Notes under the pieces: generated by a model
Databases searched by the model: none
Seen by the model: only the letters and a program-made list of their open reading frames with translations
Told to the model about the DNA's origin: nothing
Translations under genes and position numbers: made by a program
Origin: an uncultured Lachnospiraceae bacterium
GTDB taxonomy: Bacteria; Bacillota; Clostridia; Lachnospirales; Lachnospiraceae
Reading direction: 5' to 3'
DNA: 64,000 nt
Assembly: GCA_910585005.1 (NCBI GenBank)
Contig: CAJUCN010000017.1
Coordinates: 7,204-71,203 of the forward strand
In this document: positions 8,878-18,395 of the stretch, piece after piece
How the letters are laid out: every line of letters starts with the position of its first letter
Position numbering within the stretch: the first letter of the stretch is position 1

Positions 8878-9837
8878 ATGAAGAACAAATGGAGTCCGGG
8901 TAAGATCGTAGGTATCGTTTTTGGCGTAACTGGGGCTGTGTTCGTACTGATCCTTTCACTGTATGCCAGTATGAGGCAGATGACGAGGAACATACGGTTT
9001 CTTGACATCGCTCTTGGCGGTGCAGAGGAAGAAAACAGGGATGAGGAACCAGATGAGCGCACGGATATCTTTGGCGATCAGGAGGAACCAGATTGGAAAG
9101 AAGAATGGCCGGAGGAAGACTGGCTTAAGGAACAGGAGCCAGATGAAATAGAGCAGTGGGAGGATGAGCCTTTTCTCTATGATTACCCCCAGGAATACGA
9201 CGGGGAATATTATGAATTCCACGATGAAATAAGAAATGATCTGTCTTATCAAGTGCGTAAGGAGAGGTTTGCCGACTTTGCACCGGAGAGCGTCAATGTT
9301 ATGGCTGGCGGAGAATATATTAAGGTCATTTGCACGGATAAAGAGAAAGAAAAAAGGATCAATAACGCTCTCTTCCAGGAAATTGATGAAGTGTATGATT
9401 ATATTGCCCAGGTAGATCAAGAAATTGATGACGAGCTATTTCTTATGTATGAGGTAAACTGCTATGTGGCCTATATGGATGCAGATGTTTTAAGCGTTGC
9501 TTATGTGGAATATGGGTACCTGGATGATGAAAGGTTCGATAGCTGTGTGATCTCGGTCAACATTGATATGGAAAGCGGTTTTTCTATGACAAACTCACAA
9601 ATTTTACAGATAGATGATGAGTTTGCGATAGATTTCAGGGAGAGAACCATAAGACAGAATGGGGAAAATGACAATCTTGACTACTATACGGATCAGGAGA
9701 TCACGGAACTGTTAAACGATGAGGATTCTCTAATCATATTTTACACGCCTCTTGGCATGGAGGTAGGGTTCAATTACTATTTTGGGTGGGTGACTGTCAC
9801 TTATACAGATTACAAAAGGTATGTAAATCCTTTATAA
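8878..9837 (+). CDS. Membrane-anchored acidic protein of unknown function
   Basis: 319 aa; the ATG at 8878 follows GGAGAAGG and is preferred to the Met at 8857. One N-terminal transmembrane segment (GKIVGIVFGVTGAVFVLILSL, roughly residues 8-28) is followed by a very acidic linker rich in E, D and W (about residues 45-115) and then a folded domain. The C-terminal half, ending in GMEVGFNYYFGWVTVTYTDY, recalls the DUF3298/RsiV-like extracellular domain seen in other Lachnospiraceae proteins, but I cannot confirm this. The protein is probably exposed outside the membrane. It sits between pncC and recA and ends before a hairpin at 9889. Confidence 0.65.
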   Translation: MKNKWSPGKIVGIVFGVTGAVFVLILSLYASMRQMTRNIRFLDIALGGAEEENRDEEPDERTDIFGDQEEPDWKEEWPEEDWLKEQEPDEIEQWEDEPFLYDYPQEYDGEYYEFHDEIRNDLSYQVRKERFADFAPESVNVMAGGEYIKVICTDKEKEKRINNALFQEIDEVYDYIAQVDQEIDDELFLMYEVNCYVAYMDADVLSVAYVEYGYLDDERFDSCVISVNIDMESGFSMTNSQILQIDDEFAIDFRERTIRQNGENDNLDYYTDQEITELLNDEDSLIIFYTPLGMEVGFNYYFGWVTVTYTDYKRYVNPL

Positions 9838-9888
9838 TAAACAGTTGTCAAAAAGTTTTGAGTATGTTACTCTGATTAAAGATATCAC

Positions 9889-9911
9889 GCTGCTGCCGTT
9901 TTGGCAGCAGC
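9889..9911. terminator. Hairpin upstream of recA, probable terminator
   Basis: GCTGCTGCC (9889-9897), GTTTT, GGCAGCAGC (9903-9911): a perfect 9-bp stem. It is followed by TCCATTTCT rather than a long T-run, so termination is likely but may be weak. Confidence 0.6.
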
Positions 9912-10045
9912 TCCATTTCTCTGTATTGCATATCCGGCATTTTCTGCCAAACATTCAGAGTGAAATAAGGAAAGAAAGGGGAAGGTGCCATTGAGAGAGT
10001 TTTATTGGACACAGAAGATGATATAATTATTTTGTAAGCAAAAGA

Positions 10046-10093
10046 TTGACAAAAACGAACGTTTGTTTTATAGTAATTAAGAACAAATGTTCT
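10046..10093 (+). promoter_or_regulatory. recA promoter with two LexA (SOS) boxes
   Basis: TTGACA (10046-10051), 17 bp, TATAGT (10069-10074). A CGAAC-N4-GTTTT half-degenerate Firmicutes SOS box lies between the elements (10056-10069). A perfect AGAACAAATGTTCT palindrome (10080-10093) covers the expected start site. Both match the GAAC-N4-GTTC core of LexA operators, so LexA repression of recA is well supported. Confidence 0.85.
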
Positions 10094-10141
10094 CATACCC
10101 ACGCTGCACTAGCTGCAGTAGATCAAAAGGAGAAATTATTT

Positions 10142-11203
10142 ATGGTTAAGGAAGAAAAATTAAAAGCGTTGGATGCTGCACTTGGGCAGATTGAGAAACA
10201 GTTTGGAAAGGGCGCGGTAATGAAGCTGGGGGATTCCTCTGCACATATGAATGTGGAAACCATTCCTACAGGTTCTTTAAGCCTGGATATCGCTCTTGGC
10301 CTTGGCGGAATCCCTAAGGGAAGGATTATTGAAATATATGGACCGGAATCCAGTGGTAAGACTACCGTCACTCTTCATATGATTGCGGAAGTTCAAAAAA
10401 GGGGTGGGATTGCCGGCTTTATCGATGCGGAACATGCACTGGATCCGGTTTATGCGAAGAATATTGGGGTAGACGTTGATAATTTGTACATATCCCAGCC
10501 GGATAACGGGGAACAGGCGTTGGAGATTACGGAAACAATGGTACGTTCCGGCGCCATTGATATTGTCGTTGTGGACTCTGTTGCGGCATTGGTTCCCAAA
10601 GCAGAGATTGATGGGGATATGGGGGATTCCCATGTGGGGCTGCAGGCGAGACTGATGTCACAGGCGCTCCGCAAACTTACTGCAGTGATCAGCAAGTCCA
10701 ATTGTACCGTGATATTTATCAATCAGCTTCGTGAGAAAGTCGGGGTTATGTTTGGAAGCCCGGAGACGACTACCGGCGGCCGTGCACTGAAATTTTATTC
10801 ATCGGTAAGGCTTGATGTGCGGAGGATTGAAACATTAAAGCAAAGCGGTGATATGATTGGAAACAGGACCAGGGTAAAAGTGGTCAAAAATAAGATTGCG
10901 CCCCCTTTCAAGGAAGCCGAGTTTGATATTATTTTTGGTGAGGGGATTTCAGCAGTGGGAGATATCATTGATTTGGCGGCAAGCGTTAATATTGTCAACA
11001 AAAGTGGTGCATGGTATGCTTATGAAGGCAATAAAATCGGCCAGGGACGTGAGAATGCGAAGCAGTATTTAAGAGATAATCCTGCTATGTTGGAAGAGAT
11101 AGAAAAGAAGGTACGGGCTCATTATGGGTTGCAGGGCGGTGAGGTAAAAGAGAATGCGGGCGATGAGGCAGGCAGCGGCAAGAAGTCAAAAGCAGACTCA
11201 TAA
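10142..11203 (+). CDS. recA: Recombinase RecA
   Basis: 353 aa, normal length. It forms filaments on single-stranded DNA, drives strand exchange and triggers LexA cleavage. The Walker A motif is GPESSGKTT, and the protein contains the MSQALRKLT and FINQLREKVGVMFG signatures and an acidic C-terminal tail. The frame opens further upstream (10046), but that is promoter sequence; 10142 has GGAGAAATT upstream and the standard MVKEEKLKALDAALGQIEKQ start. Regulated by the LexA boxes upstream and followed by recX. Confidence 0.97.
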   Translation: MVKEEKLKALDAALGQIEKQFGKGAVMKLGDSSAHMNVETIPTGSLSLDIALGLGGIPKGRIIEIYGPESSGKTTVTLHMIAEVQKRGGIAGFIDAEHALDPVYAKNIGVDVDNLYISQPDNGEQALEITETMVRSGAIDIVVVDSVAALVPKAEIDGDMGDSHVGLQARLMSQALRKLTAVISKSNCTVIFINQLREKVGVMFGSPETTTGGRALKFYSSVRLDVRRIETLKQSGDMIGNRTRVKVVKNKIAPPFKEAEFDIIFGEGISAVGDIIDLAASVNIVNKSGAWYAYEGNKIGQGRENAKQYLRDNPAMLEEIEKKVRAHYGLQGGEVKENAGDEAGSGKKSKADS

Positions 11204-11224
11204 AGGTTTGGCAGTAAGGCAGGA

Positions 11225-11860
11225 ATGAGGAAGGTTATGACAGTAACAAATCTTTCAGAGATGACCAGGTCAAGAGTAAAAGTTGAAATTGACGGAGAGT
11301 TCGCCTTTGTTTTATACAAAGGCGAACTGCGTATTTATGGAGTGCGGGAAGGTAGTGAACTTGCAAAGGAGAACTATGAAACGCTTATGCAGGAAGTATT
11401 GCCTAAACGTGCTAAATTAAGGGCGCTTCATTTATTGAAAAGCCGTTCCTACACTTGTGCCCAGCTAGCGGAAAAGCTGGTTGCAGGAGGTTATCAGACG
11501 GAACATGTTAAGATGGCGATAGATTATGCGGCTTCATTTGGATATGTGGATGATAAACAGTATGTCCGGGATTTTATCGAGTATAACAAAGAGAAAAAAA
11601 GCCGCCAGCGGATCTTCACGGATTTAATGCATAAGGGGATTCCTAAGAAACTTATTGAAGAAATCTGGGATGAAACGGTTGATGGGGATCAGGAAGAACT
11701 GGAAAAAGAGCAGATAAAAGGCTGGATTAGAAAAAAGAAATTTGCAATAGAAGCCGCATCCCCCGGGGAGATACAGAAGATGACGGCTTTCTTGTATCGT
11801 AAAGGATTTTCATTTGATTCTATAAGAAGTGTACTTTCGCTTGACATAACTTCCATTTGA
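11225..11860 (+). CDS. recX: Regulatory protein RecX
   Basis: 211 aa three-helix-repeat protein that binds RecA filaments and limits their activity. Visible signatures are YTCAQLAEKL, GYVDDKQYVRDFI and KGIPKKLIEEIWDE, matching the tandem RecX helical modules. It follows recA by 21 bp without a terminator, so it is SOS-coregulated. The start may be 11225 or 11237 (MTVTNLSEM); spacing to the purine-rich sites does not decide it. Confidence 0.9.
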   Translation: MRKVMTVTNLSEMTRSRVKVEIDGEFAFVLYKGELRIYGVREGSELAKENYETLMQEVLPKRAKLRALHLLKSRSYTCAQLAEKLVAGGYQTEHVKMAIDYAASFGYVDDKQYVRDFIEYNKEKKSRQRIFTDLMHKGIPKKLIEEIWDETVDGDQEELEKEQIKGWIRKKKFAIEAASPGEIQKMTAFLYRKGFSFDSIRSVLSLDITSI

Positions 11861-11962
11861 GTTTAAAATTTAAGTGTTGTAAATTGCTTTTAGAATGTTT
11901 TTAACATACATTCTATATAGATCAGGGTACAATGAAAACTAAATAAGGAGGTGCTCCTGTAA

Positions 11963-13510
11963 ATGCAGAATGTTTTGATCGCGGTAATCGCTACGCTGGT
12001 CGTGACAGCTCCCATTGCATGGTTTTTGGCTACTGCATACCACAAGAAGGTATCAGAGGCTAAGATTGGAAATGCGGAGGATAAGGCGCGTGAGATTATT
12101 GATGAAGCACTGAAAACTGCTGAGACGAAAAAGCGTGAGTCCTTACTCGAAGTCAAAGAGGAATCCATTCGTACTAAGAATGAGTTGGACAAGGAGATCA
12201 AGGAACGCCGTGCCGAAGCACAGCGTTATGAGCGCAGGGTTCAGCAGAAGGAAGAGAACATCGATAAGAAAGCGGATGCGATTGAAAAGAAGGAAGCGAG
12301 TTTAGCGCGTAAAGAAGAGGAAATGACTAAACTCCGTACCGAAATTTCAAAGCTGAACGAACAGAGATTGCAGGAACTGGAACGAATCTCAGGTTTAACC
12401 TCCGAACAGGCAAAAGAATACTTATTAAAAATTGTTGAAGATGAAGTAAAGCATGAAACGGCAGTGATGATCAAGGAAATGGAGAGTCGCGCCAAAGATG
12501 AGGCCGATAAAAAGGCCAAGGAGTATGTGGTTACGGCAATACAGAAATGTGCCGCAGATCATGTTTCAGAAACTACAATTTCCGTAGTACAGCTTCCAAA
12601 TGATGAGATGAAGGGAAGGATTATCGGTAGAGAGGGAAGAAATATCAGGACTCTTGAAACCCTTACCGGTGTAGACTTGATTATTGACGATACACCCGAA
12701 GCCGTTATTTTGTCCGGTTTTGATCCCATCCGAAGGGAAGTAGCGCGGATCGCACTTGAAAAGCTTATCGTGGATGGACGTATTCATCCGGCCAGGATAG
12801 AAGAAATGGTCGAGAAGGCGCAGAAGGAAGTTGAAGTTATGATCAAAGAGGAAGGTGAGGCAGCTACCCTGGAAGTAGGCGTACATGGTATTCACCCTGA
12901 GCTCGTAAGGCTGCTTGGTAAGATGAAATTCCGAACAAGCTATGGTCAGAATGCGTTGAAGCATTCCATAGAAGTAGCACAGCTTTCAGGGCTTTTAGCT
13001 TCTGAGCTTGGTTTGGATGTCAGAGTGGCCAAGAGGGCAGGTTTACTGCATGATATTGGCAAAGCGGTAGATCACGAAATGGAAGGTTCCCACATTCAGT
13101 TAGGAGTGGAATTGTGTAGAAAGTACAAGGAATCTCCCACTGTTATTAATGCGGTAGAATCCCACCATGGCGATGTTGAACCGCAGACGTTGATTGCGTG
13201 TCTTGTGCAGGCTTCAGATACTATTTCTGCTGCAAGACCCGGAGCGAGACGTGAAACCCTTGAGACATATACAAGCAGATTAACTCAGTTAGAAGATATT
13301 ACAAACAATTTTAAAGGTGTAGATAAATCTTTTGCAATTCAGGCAGGTAGAGAGATTCGTGTAATGGTAGTTCCGGAACAGATTTCTGATTCCGATATGG
13401 TTCTTTTAGCCAGAGATATTTCAAAGCAGATTGAGGCTGAATTGGAATATCCTGGACAGATCAAAGTAAATGTGATCAGAGAGTCGCGCGTGATTGATTA
13501 CGCAAAGTAG
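11963..13510 (+). CDS. rny: Ribonuclease Y
   Basis: 515 aa endoribonuclease that starts mRNA decay at the membrane. The N-terminal helix is IAVIATLVVTAPIAWFLATA. It is followed by a long coiled coil (about residues 25-195), a KH domain containing GRIIGREGRNIRTLE (about 215-280) and an HD domain with HDIGKAVDHE (catalytic His-Asp). The AGGAGGTGCTCC ribosome binding site is strong. Transcribed as its own unit from a region with a TACAAT -10-like box (11928-11933) and closed by a terminator. Confidence 0.95.
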   Translation: MQNVLIAVIATLVVTAPIAWFLATAYHKKVSEAKIGNAEDKAREIIDEALKTAETKKRESLLEVKEESIRTKNELDKEIKERRAEAQRYERRVQQKEENIDKKADAIEKKEASLARKEEEMTKLRTEISKLNEQRLQELERISGLTSEQAKEYLLKIVEDEVKHETAVMIKEMESRAKDEADKKAKEYVVTAIQKCAADHVSETTISVVQLPNDEMKGRIIGREGRNIRTLETLTGVDLIIDDTPEAVILSGFDPIRREVARIALEKLIVDGRIHPARIEEMVEKAQKEVEVMIKEEGEAATLEVGVHGIHPELVRLLGKMKFRTSYGQNALKHSIEVAQLSGLLASELGLDVRVAKRAGLLHDIGKAVDHEMEGSHIQLGVELCRKYKESPTVINAVESHHGDVEPQTLIACLVQASDTISAARPGARRETLETYTSRLTQLEDITNNFKGVDKSFAIQAGREIRVMVVPEQISDSDMVLLARDISKQIEAELEYPGQIKVNVIRESRVIDYAK

Positions 13511-13526
13511 TATGAATAGGAAAAGA

Positions 13527-13553
13527 AGGATTGCCGTCAGGCAGTCCTTTTTT
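13527..13553 (+). terminator. Intrinsic terminator after rny
   Basis: AGGATTGCC (13527-13535), loop GTCA, GGCAGTCCT (13540-13548), then TTTTTT. One G-T pair. Confidence 0.9.
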
Positions 13554-13746
13554 GTGTATTATTTATAAAAAAAATGAAAAAAGGGAAAAATATTCGGAAA
13601 AAGGACTATTAAAAATTACTTGTTAGTAGTATGCGGATATAGTAAAATAATATGGGCATTGGATTGTATACAATTATCCAACGATACTATTTATAACTAT
13701 TGTAAATCATTCTAAGATACCACAGATTTGAGGAGGAATGCATGTC

Positions 13747-15036
13747 ATGAAGGCATATAAGGAAATGGGCAGAGAGGAACTGCTTGCTTTGAAGGAAGAA
13801 TTGGAAAGCCAGTATGCGGCGGCAAAGGCAAAAGGGCTTAAGCTTGATATGTCCCGTGGAAAAGCGGCTTCTGCACAATTGGACATGGAAATGGATTTCC
13901 TGGATACGATCAATTCAAGTTCTGATGTCAATACAGAGGCAGGAGTTGATTGCAGGAATTATGGGTTGTTAGATGGCATTCCGGAAGCAAAGAAACTGAT
14001 GGCGGATATGATGGGAGTCTTAGAAAGCCAGGTGATCGTGTGTGGAAATGCCAGTTTGAGCATTATGTACGATACGGTGGCCCGTTCTATGATTTTTGGG
14101 GTGATGGGGAGTACACCATGGTGTAAGTTAGACAAGGTAAAATTTTTGTGTCCGGTACCTGGGTATGACAGGCATTTTGCAATCACAGAGCATTTTGGAA
14201 TTGAAATGATTAATATACCTATGACGGAGCAAGGCCCCGATATGGATCTTGTGGAGCAATATGTAAATAATGATCCTGCGGTAAAAGGGATCTGGTGTGT
14301 ACCTAAGTACTCGAATCCCCAGGGCTATACCTATAGTGATGAGACAGTAAGGCGTTTTGCAGCCCTGAAACCGGCAGCGTCAGATTTTAGGATTTTTTGG
14401 GATAATGCTTACACCATTCATTTTATCTATGAAGAAAAAGACGAAGAGCTTTTAGAAATTTTAACGGAGTGTGAAAAGGCTGGAAATCCTGACATGGTAT
14501 ATGAGTTTTGTTCCACGTCAAAGGTGACCTTTCCGGGGGGCGGAATTTCTGCCATTGCCTCTTCGGAAGGAAATTTAAATTTTATTAAAAGCGCGATGAC
14601 CATCCAGACAATTGGTTATGACAAGCTAAACCAGCTTCGCCATGTAAGATATTTTAAAGATATCAAAGGGATGAAGGAACATATGAAAAAGCATGCAGCA
14701 ATCGTGCGCCCTAAATTTGAGGCAGTGCTTGATGTGCTTGAAAAGGAATTAGGCGGTTTAGGGCTTGGGACGTGGACGAAACCGGTAGGAGGTTATTTTA
14801 TATCCTTTGAAACCATGGAAGGATGCGCGAAAGCGGTAGTTGAAAAATGCAAGGAGGCGGGAGTGGTTCTTACAGGAGCGGGGGCCACATATCCTTATAA
14901 GAAGGATCCAAGGGACAGTAATATCCGCCTTGCTCCGACATTCCCTTCTTCCGAGGAACTTTCCCTGGCAACAGATCTGTTTGTACTTTGTGTAAAACTT
15001 GTGAGTGCAGAAAAACTCCTGGAAAGCAAAGCGTAA
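13747..15036 (+). CDS. PLP-dependent aminotransferase, class I/II (aspartate aminotransferase-like)
   Basis: 429 aa fold-type I aminotransferase of the group sometimes called aspartate aminotransferase type Ic or MocR-type. Signatures are LDMSRGKA near the N-terminus, GNASLSIMYD (phosphate-binding region), CVPKYSNPQGYTYSDE, FWDNAYTIHF and EFCSTSKVTFPGGGIS, which carries the PLP lysine (STSK). The ATG at 13747 sits 10 bp after AGGAGG; the ATG at 13738 is only 1 bp from that site and cannot be used. Amino acid substrate cannot be read from sequence. A NUDIX gene follows by 11 bp. Confidence 0.88.
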   Translation: MKAYKEMGREELLALKEELESQYAAAKAKGLKLDMSRGKAASAQLDMEMDFLDTINSSSDVNTEAGVDCRNYGLLDGIPEAKKLMADMMGVLESQVIVCGNASLSIMYDTVARSMIFGVMGSTPWCKLDKVKFLCPVPGYDRHFAITEHFGIEMINIPMTEQGPDMDLVEQYVNNDPAVKGIWCVPKYSNPQGYTYSDETVRRFAALKPAASDFRIFWDNAYTIHFIYEEKDEELLEILTECEKAGNPDMVYEFCSTSKVTFPGGGISAIASSEGNLNFIKSAMTIQTIGYDKLNQLRHVRYFKDIKGMKEHMKKHAAIVRPKFEAVLDVLEKELGGLGLGTWTKPVGGYFISFETMEGCAKAVVEKCKEAGVVLTGAGATYPYKKDPRDSNIRLAPTFPSSEELSLATDLFVLCVKLVSAEKLLESKA

Positions 15037-15047
15037 GGTGGTGTGTC

Positions 15048-15587
15048 ATGGAGGAATTTAAAAGATTAGAGAGGACATTGGTTGCTCACGGAGCGATTAT
15101 TGATTATTATCAGGATACCATGCAGGTGCCCAATGGAAATATTGTTAAATGGGATTTCATTGGACATAAAGGCGCTGCCGCAGTATTGCCAGTTGACGGC
15201 CAGGGCAGGATCATTATGGTCAGGCAATACCGCAATGCCCTTGACCGTTATACACTGGAGATCCCTGCAGGCGGGCTGCAAAGTGTAGATGAGCCTACCA
15301 GGGATGCGGCGGCAAGGGAACTTTCTGAGGAAACTGGTTATGAGGCGAAGGAATTGGAGCTTTTGCTTACTATTCGCACTACCGTGGCATTTTGTAATGA
15401 AAGGATAGATATTTATGTGGCGCATCACTTGATACCGGGGAGCCAGCATTTGGATGAGGATGAATATGTCCAGGTAAATGCGTATACCGTGGAGGAGCTG
15501 ACAGAAATGATCTACAGCGGTAAGATTCAGGATTCTAAGACGGTAGCGGCAATTATGGCATATAAAGATAAATATTTACGGAGATAA
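15048..15587 (+). CDS. NUDIX hydrolase, ADP-ribose pyrophosphatase type
   Basis: 179 aa. The NUDIX box begins GGLQSVDEPTRDAAARELSE and continues ETGYEA, giving the GX5EX7REUXEEXGU pattern. The N-terminal RQYRNALDRYTLEIPAGGL stretch is typical of ADP-ribose or nucleoside-diphosphate-sugar pyrophosphatases. The start at 15048 (MEEFKRLERT) follows AAGGTGG; the longer frame overlaps the aminotransferase. It likely cleans up ADP-ribose in the cytoplasm. Cotranscribed with the aminotransferase and followed by a terminator. Confidence 0.88.
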   Translation: MEEFKRLERTLVAHGAIIDYYQDTMQVPNGNIVKWDFIGHKGAAAVLPVDGQGRIIMVRQYRNALDRYTLEIPAGGLQSVDEPTRDAAARELSEETGYEAKELELLLTIRTTVAFCNERIDIYVAHHLIPGSQHLDEDEYVQVNAYTVEELTEMIYSGKIQDSKTVAAIMAYKDKYLRR

Positions 15588-15594
15588 TGCAAAG

Positions 15595-15625
15595 ACAGGC
15601 AGTGCATATACGCTGCCTGTTTTTC
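15595..15625 (+). terminator. Intrinsic terminator after the NUDIX gene
   Basis: ACAGGCAG (15595-15602), 10-nt loop, CTGCCTGT (15613-15620), then TTTTC. Confidence 0.88.
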
Positions 15626-15658
15626 ATATATTGAAAGAAAAAGAAGAAGCTGGAGAAA

Positions 15659-16264
15659 ATGGGAAAAGCAGAAAGAAATAGCATTTACCGGAGCTGGCTG
15701 TATCTTTTTCTGGGCAGTTTTCTGCTGGGAGTGCTGGTTATGAATATGGGAAACGATGTACTTTTAGGGGATGCAGGGATTTTTAACACTGCGTCCATGA
15801 ACCGGCTAAAATATATAGAAATTAATAGTGGGAGCTTTTTTATTTATGTACTGCGCCGAAGGATGGGGACGTGTCTGGGCATGTTGTTATTATCTACAAC
15901 CGGGCTGGGACTTCTTGCCGTGTACGGGGCCGTGTTCTGGCAGGGACTGATGACGGGTATGGTGATAACGGCGTCTGTGATCAGGTATGGGATAAAAGGA
16001 ATTTTGTTGATATTAGGAGGGGTGTTTCCCCATCAGTGTCTTTTGATTCCGGCAGTGGTTATGCTGCTGGGGTGGTGCATGGAAAATTATTATTGGTTTC
16101 ACAGATACGGGAAGGGGACAATACCTTATTTCAGGACTAGAAAACAACAGTTTTTTCATCAGGGGATTTTACTTTTGTGGATTATTCTGGTCATGTTGAT
16201 CGGATGTATATTGGAAAGTTATGTAAACCCAATTTTAGTTTCTGATCTGGTAAAAATTTTTTAA
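15659..16264 (+). CDS. spoIIM: Stage II sporulation protein M
   Basis: 201 aa integral membrane protein with about five hydrophobic segments. SpoIIM is part of the SpoIIDMP machine that remodels peptidoglycan during engulfment. Family signs are the N-terminal LFLGSFLLGVLVMNMG, the central GAVFWQGLMTGMVI and the PHQCLLIPAVVMLLG block. The start follows GAAGCTGGAGAAA. It precedes xerD, as in many Clostridia, and supports a spore-forming host. Confidence 0.88.
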   Translation: MGKAERNSIYRSWLYLFLGSFLLGVLVMNMGNDVLLGDAGIFNTASMNRLKYIEINSGSFFIYVLRRRMGTCLGMLLLSTTGLGLLAVYGAVFWQGLMTGMVITASVIRYGIKGILLILGGVFPHQCLLIPAVVMLLGWCMENYYWFHRYGKGTIPYFRTRKQQFFHQGILLLWIILVMLIGCILESYVNPILVSDLVKIF

Positions 16265-16453
16265 AGATTTTTTACTAGATCTAGTGTTAACATAATTTGG
16301 ACATTGCGATATGTTGTATTTTGGACTATAAATCGGTGTAATGTGCGTAAAATGGGGAAAAAATGTATTTGCTTTTCTTAAATTTCTTGCTTATAATGGG
16401 ATTTGTACACTGTTTATGTAAACAAAATTTAGGCAGGAGCATCAAAGATAGGT

Positions 16454-17338
16454 ATGGAAACAGAAATTAATTTATTTATGGTTTATTTACATAATATTAA
16501 GAAAACCTCCGAGAACACGGAAATGTCTTACCGGAGGGATTTAGTGAAAGTCAAGAACTTTATGCAGGAACAAGGGATCGAGGATGTAAAAAAGATCACC
16601 TCCACGAACCTGAATTCTTATATCTTATATTTAGAAAAGAATCAATTTTCAGCGGCCACCATTTCCAGAAATATTGCGTCCCTGAAAGCGTTTTACCATT
16701 ATATGTGCAAGGAAGGGATGGTTATGGAGGATGTGGCGGAAACGCTCCATGCCCCTAAAATAGAAAAAAAGGTACCGGAGGTGCTCTCCACAGACGAAGT
16801 GGTAAGACTATTAGAGCAGCCATCTGGAAATTCACCGAAAGAAATCCGGGATAAGGCGATGCTGGAACTCTTATATGCTACAGGGATCAGAGTGACGGAA
16901 TTGATTACACTTAAAATCAGCGATATTAATATGCAGATGGGGTATATCGTGTGCAGGGATAATGGGAAAGAACGGATCATTCCATTTGGAAATGCAGCTA
17001 AGAGTGCTTTGCAGCATTATTTAGAAGGTACACGCCAGATAATGGTGGCAGATGCCAAGTCGGAATATCTGTTTACGAATTGTTCGGGACAGCCAATGAG
17101 CCGTCAGGGGTTTTGGAAACTGATTAAGTATTACGCCAGGAAGGCCGGAATTGTTTCCGATATTACGCCCCATACATTGCGGCATTCTTTTGCAGCCCAT
17201 CTTGTGGAGAATGGAGCAGACCTAAGAAGTGTACAGGAAATGTTAGGCCATTCGGATATATCGACGACGCAGATTTATATGAACATGAACAGGAACAGGC
17301 TGCGGGAAGTCTATGCAAAGGCACACCCCAGACGATAA
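16454..17338 (+). CDS. xerD: Tyrosine recombinase XerD
   Basis: 294 aa, normal size. It resolves chromosome dimers at dif. The N-terminal SAM-like core-binding domain runs to about residue 95. The catalytic domain has ATGIRVTELI (first Arg), HTLRHSFAAHL (His and second Arg), LGHSDISTTQIYM (His and nucleophile Tyr). All catalytic residues are intact. The 190-bp upstream gap is AT-rich and contains no other gene. It ends at a bidirectional terminator. Confidence 0.92.
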   Translation: METEINLFMVYLHNIKKTSENTEMSYRRDLVKVKNFMQEQGIEDVKKITSTNLNSYILYLEKNQFSAATISRNIASLKAFYHYMCKEGMVMEDVAETLHAPKIEKKVPEVLSTDEVVRLLEQPSGNSPKEIRDKAMLELLYATGIRVTELITLKISDINMQMGYIVCRDNGKERIIPFGNAAKSALQHYLEGTRQIMVADAKSEYLFTNCSGQPMSRQGFWKLIKYYARKAGIVSDITPHTLRHSFAAHLVENGADLRSVQEMLGHSDISTTQIYMNMNRNRLREVYAKAHPRR

Positions 17339-17340
17339 AA

Positions 17341-17363
17341 TAGCGCTGCCGGTGGCAGCGCTA
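17341..17363. terminator. Bidirectional terminator between xerD and the DAHP synthase gene
   Basis: Perfect 10-bp stem TAGCGCTGCC (17341-17350), loop GGT, GGCAGCGCTA (17354-17363), flanked by A-rich and T-rich ends. It separates two convergent genes. Confidence 0.9.
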
Positions 17364-17366
17364 TTA

Positions 17367-18395
17367 TCAATAATATTCTGCAATATCATAAATAAGCCGT
17401 TCAGAGGCTTCCCATCCAAGACAAGGATCCGTAATGGATTTTCCGTAAATTCCCCCGCCGACTTTTTGGCAGCCTTCTTCCAGATAACTTTCAATCATAA
17501 CGCCTTTTACAAGTTTGTGGATATCGGGGCTTAATTTCCGGCTGTGCATCACTTCTTTGACGATTCGGATCTGCTGGTCAAATTCCTTGTTGGAATTACT
17601 GTGGTTAGCGTCAATGATAGCAGCAGGATTTTTGAGATCTCTTTCATCATAAAGTTTCAGGAGCAAGTTTAGATCTTCATAATGGTAATTAGGAAGATTT
17701 CTTCCGTGTTTATTGGTAGCGCCACGAAGTACCGTGTGTGCCAAGTCATTTCCGTTGGTCTTAACTTCGTAGCCCCTGTAAATGAAGGAGTGGGGATGCT
17801 GGGAAGCATAGACGGAATTCAACATGACAGTCAGGTCGCCGCTGGTGGGGTTTTTCATACCGGCAGGTACATCGAAACCGCTGACAACGATCCTGTGCTG
17901 CTGGTCTTCAACGGAACGCGCACCAATGGCAACATAGGATAAGATATCTGATACATATCCCCAATTTTCAGGATAAAGCATTTCATCCGCCGCTGTTAAG
18001 CCAGATACTTCGATTGCATGGATCTGCATTTTCCGCATAGCAATCAGCCCGGCAAGAAAATCAGGTTTTTTTTCTGGATTAGGCTGGTGGATAATACCTT
18101 TGTAGCCTTCACCGGTGGTCCTGGGCTTGTTGGTGTAAATTCTGGGTATGAGAATCAGCTTTTCTTTTACCCTTTCATTGACCTTGGCAAGCCGTGCAAC
18201 ATAGTCACATACGGCGTCTTCGTTGTCGGCAGAACAGGGGCCGATAATGACTAAAAATTTATTACTTTTTCCAGTGATCACATCCCGGATCTCCTGGTCT
18301 TTTTCTTTTTTCACACGCATCAGATCCAAAGGAAGCGGAAACTGCTCCCTGATCTCATCAGGGGTGGGAAGTTTTTTTATGAATTCAAATGACAT
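17367..18395 (-). CDS. aroF: 3-deoxy-7-phosphoheptulonate synthase (DAHP synthase, type I)
   Basis: 342 aa. Condenses phosphoenolpyruvate and erythrose-4-phosphate, the first step of the shikimate pathway. Class I signs are LVIIGPCSADNEDAV, PRIYTNKPRTTGEGYKG, the GARSVEDQQHR active-site block, IDANHSNSNKEF and GVMIESYLEEG. No N-terminal chorismate mutase fusion is present. It is a single-gene unit read leftward with a TATAAT-like upstream region and no T-box or other leader recognised. The stop codon is 3 bp from the shared terminator. The family symbol could also be aroG or aroH depending on feedback specificity. Confidence 0.9.
   Translation of the reverse strand: MSFEFIKKLPTPDEIREQFPLPLDLMRVKKEKDQEIRDVITGKSNKFLVIIGPCSADNEDAVCDYVARLAKVNERVKEKLILIPRIYTNKPRTTGEGYKGIIHQPNPEKKPDFLAGLIAMRKMQIHAIEVSGLTAADEMLYPENWGYVSDILSYVAIGARSVEDQQHRIVVSGFDVPAGMKNPTSGDLTVMLNSVYASQHPHSFIYRGYEVKTNGNDLAHTVLRGATNKHGRNLPNYHYEDLNLLLKLYDERDLKNPAAIIDANHSNSNKEFDQQIRIVKEVMHSRKLSPDIHKLVKGVMIESYLEEGCQKVGGGIYGKSITDPCLGWEASERLIYDIAEYY

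Noticed and set aside
10046..10141. 32-codon extension of RecA
   Set aside because: This stretch contains the -35, -10 and LexA boxes; GGAGAAATT precedes the ATG at 10142.
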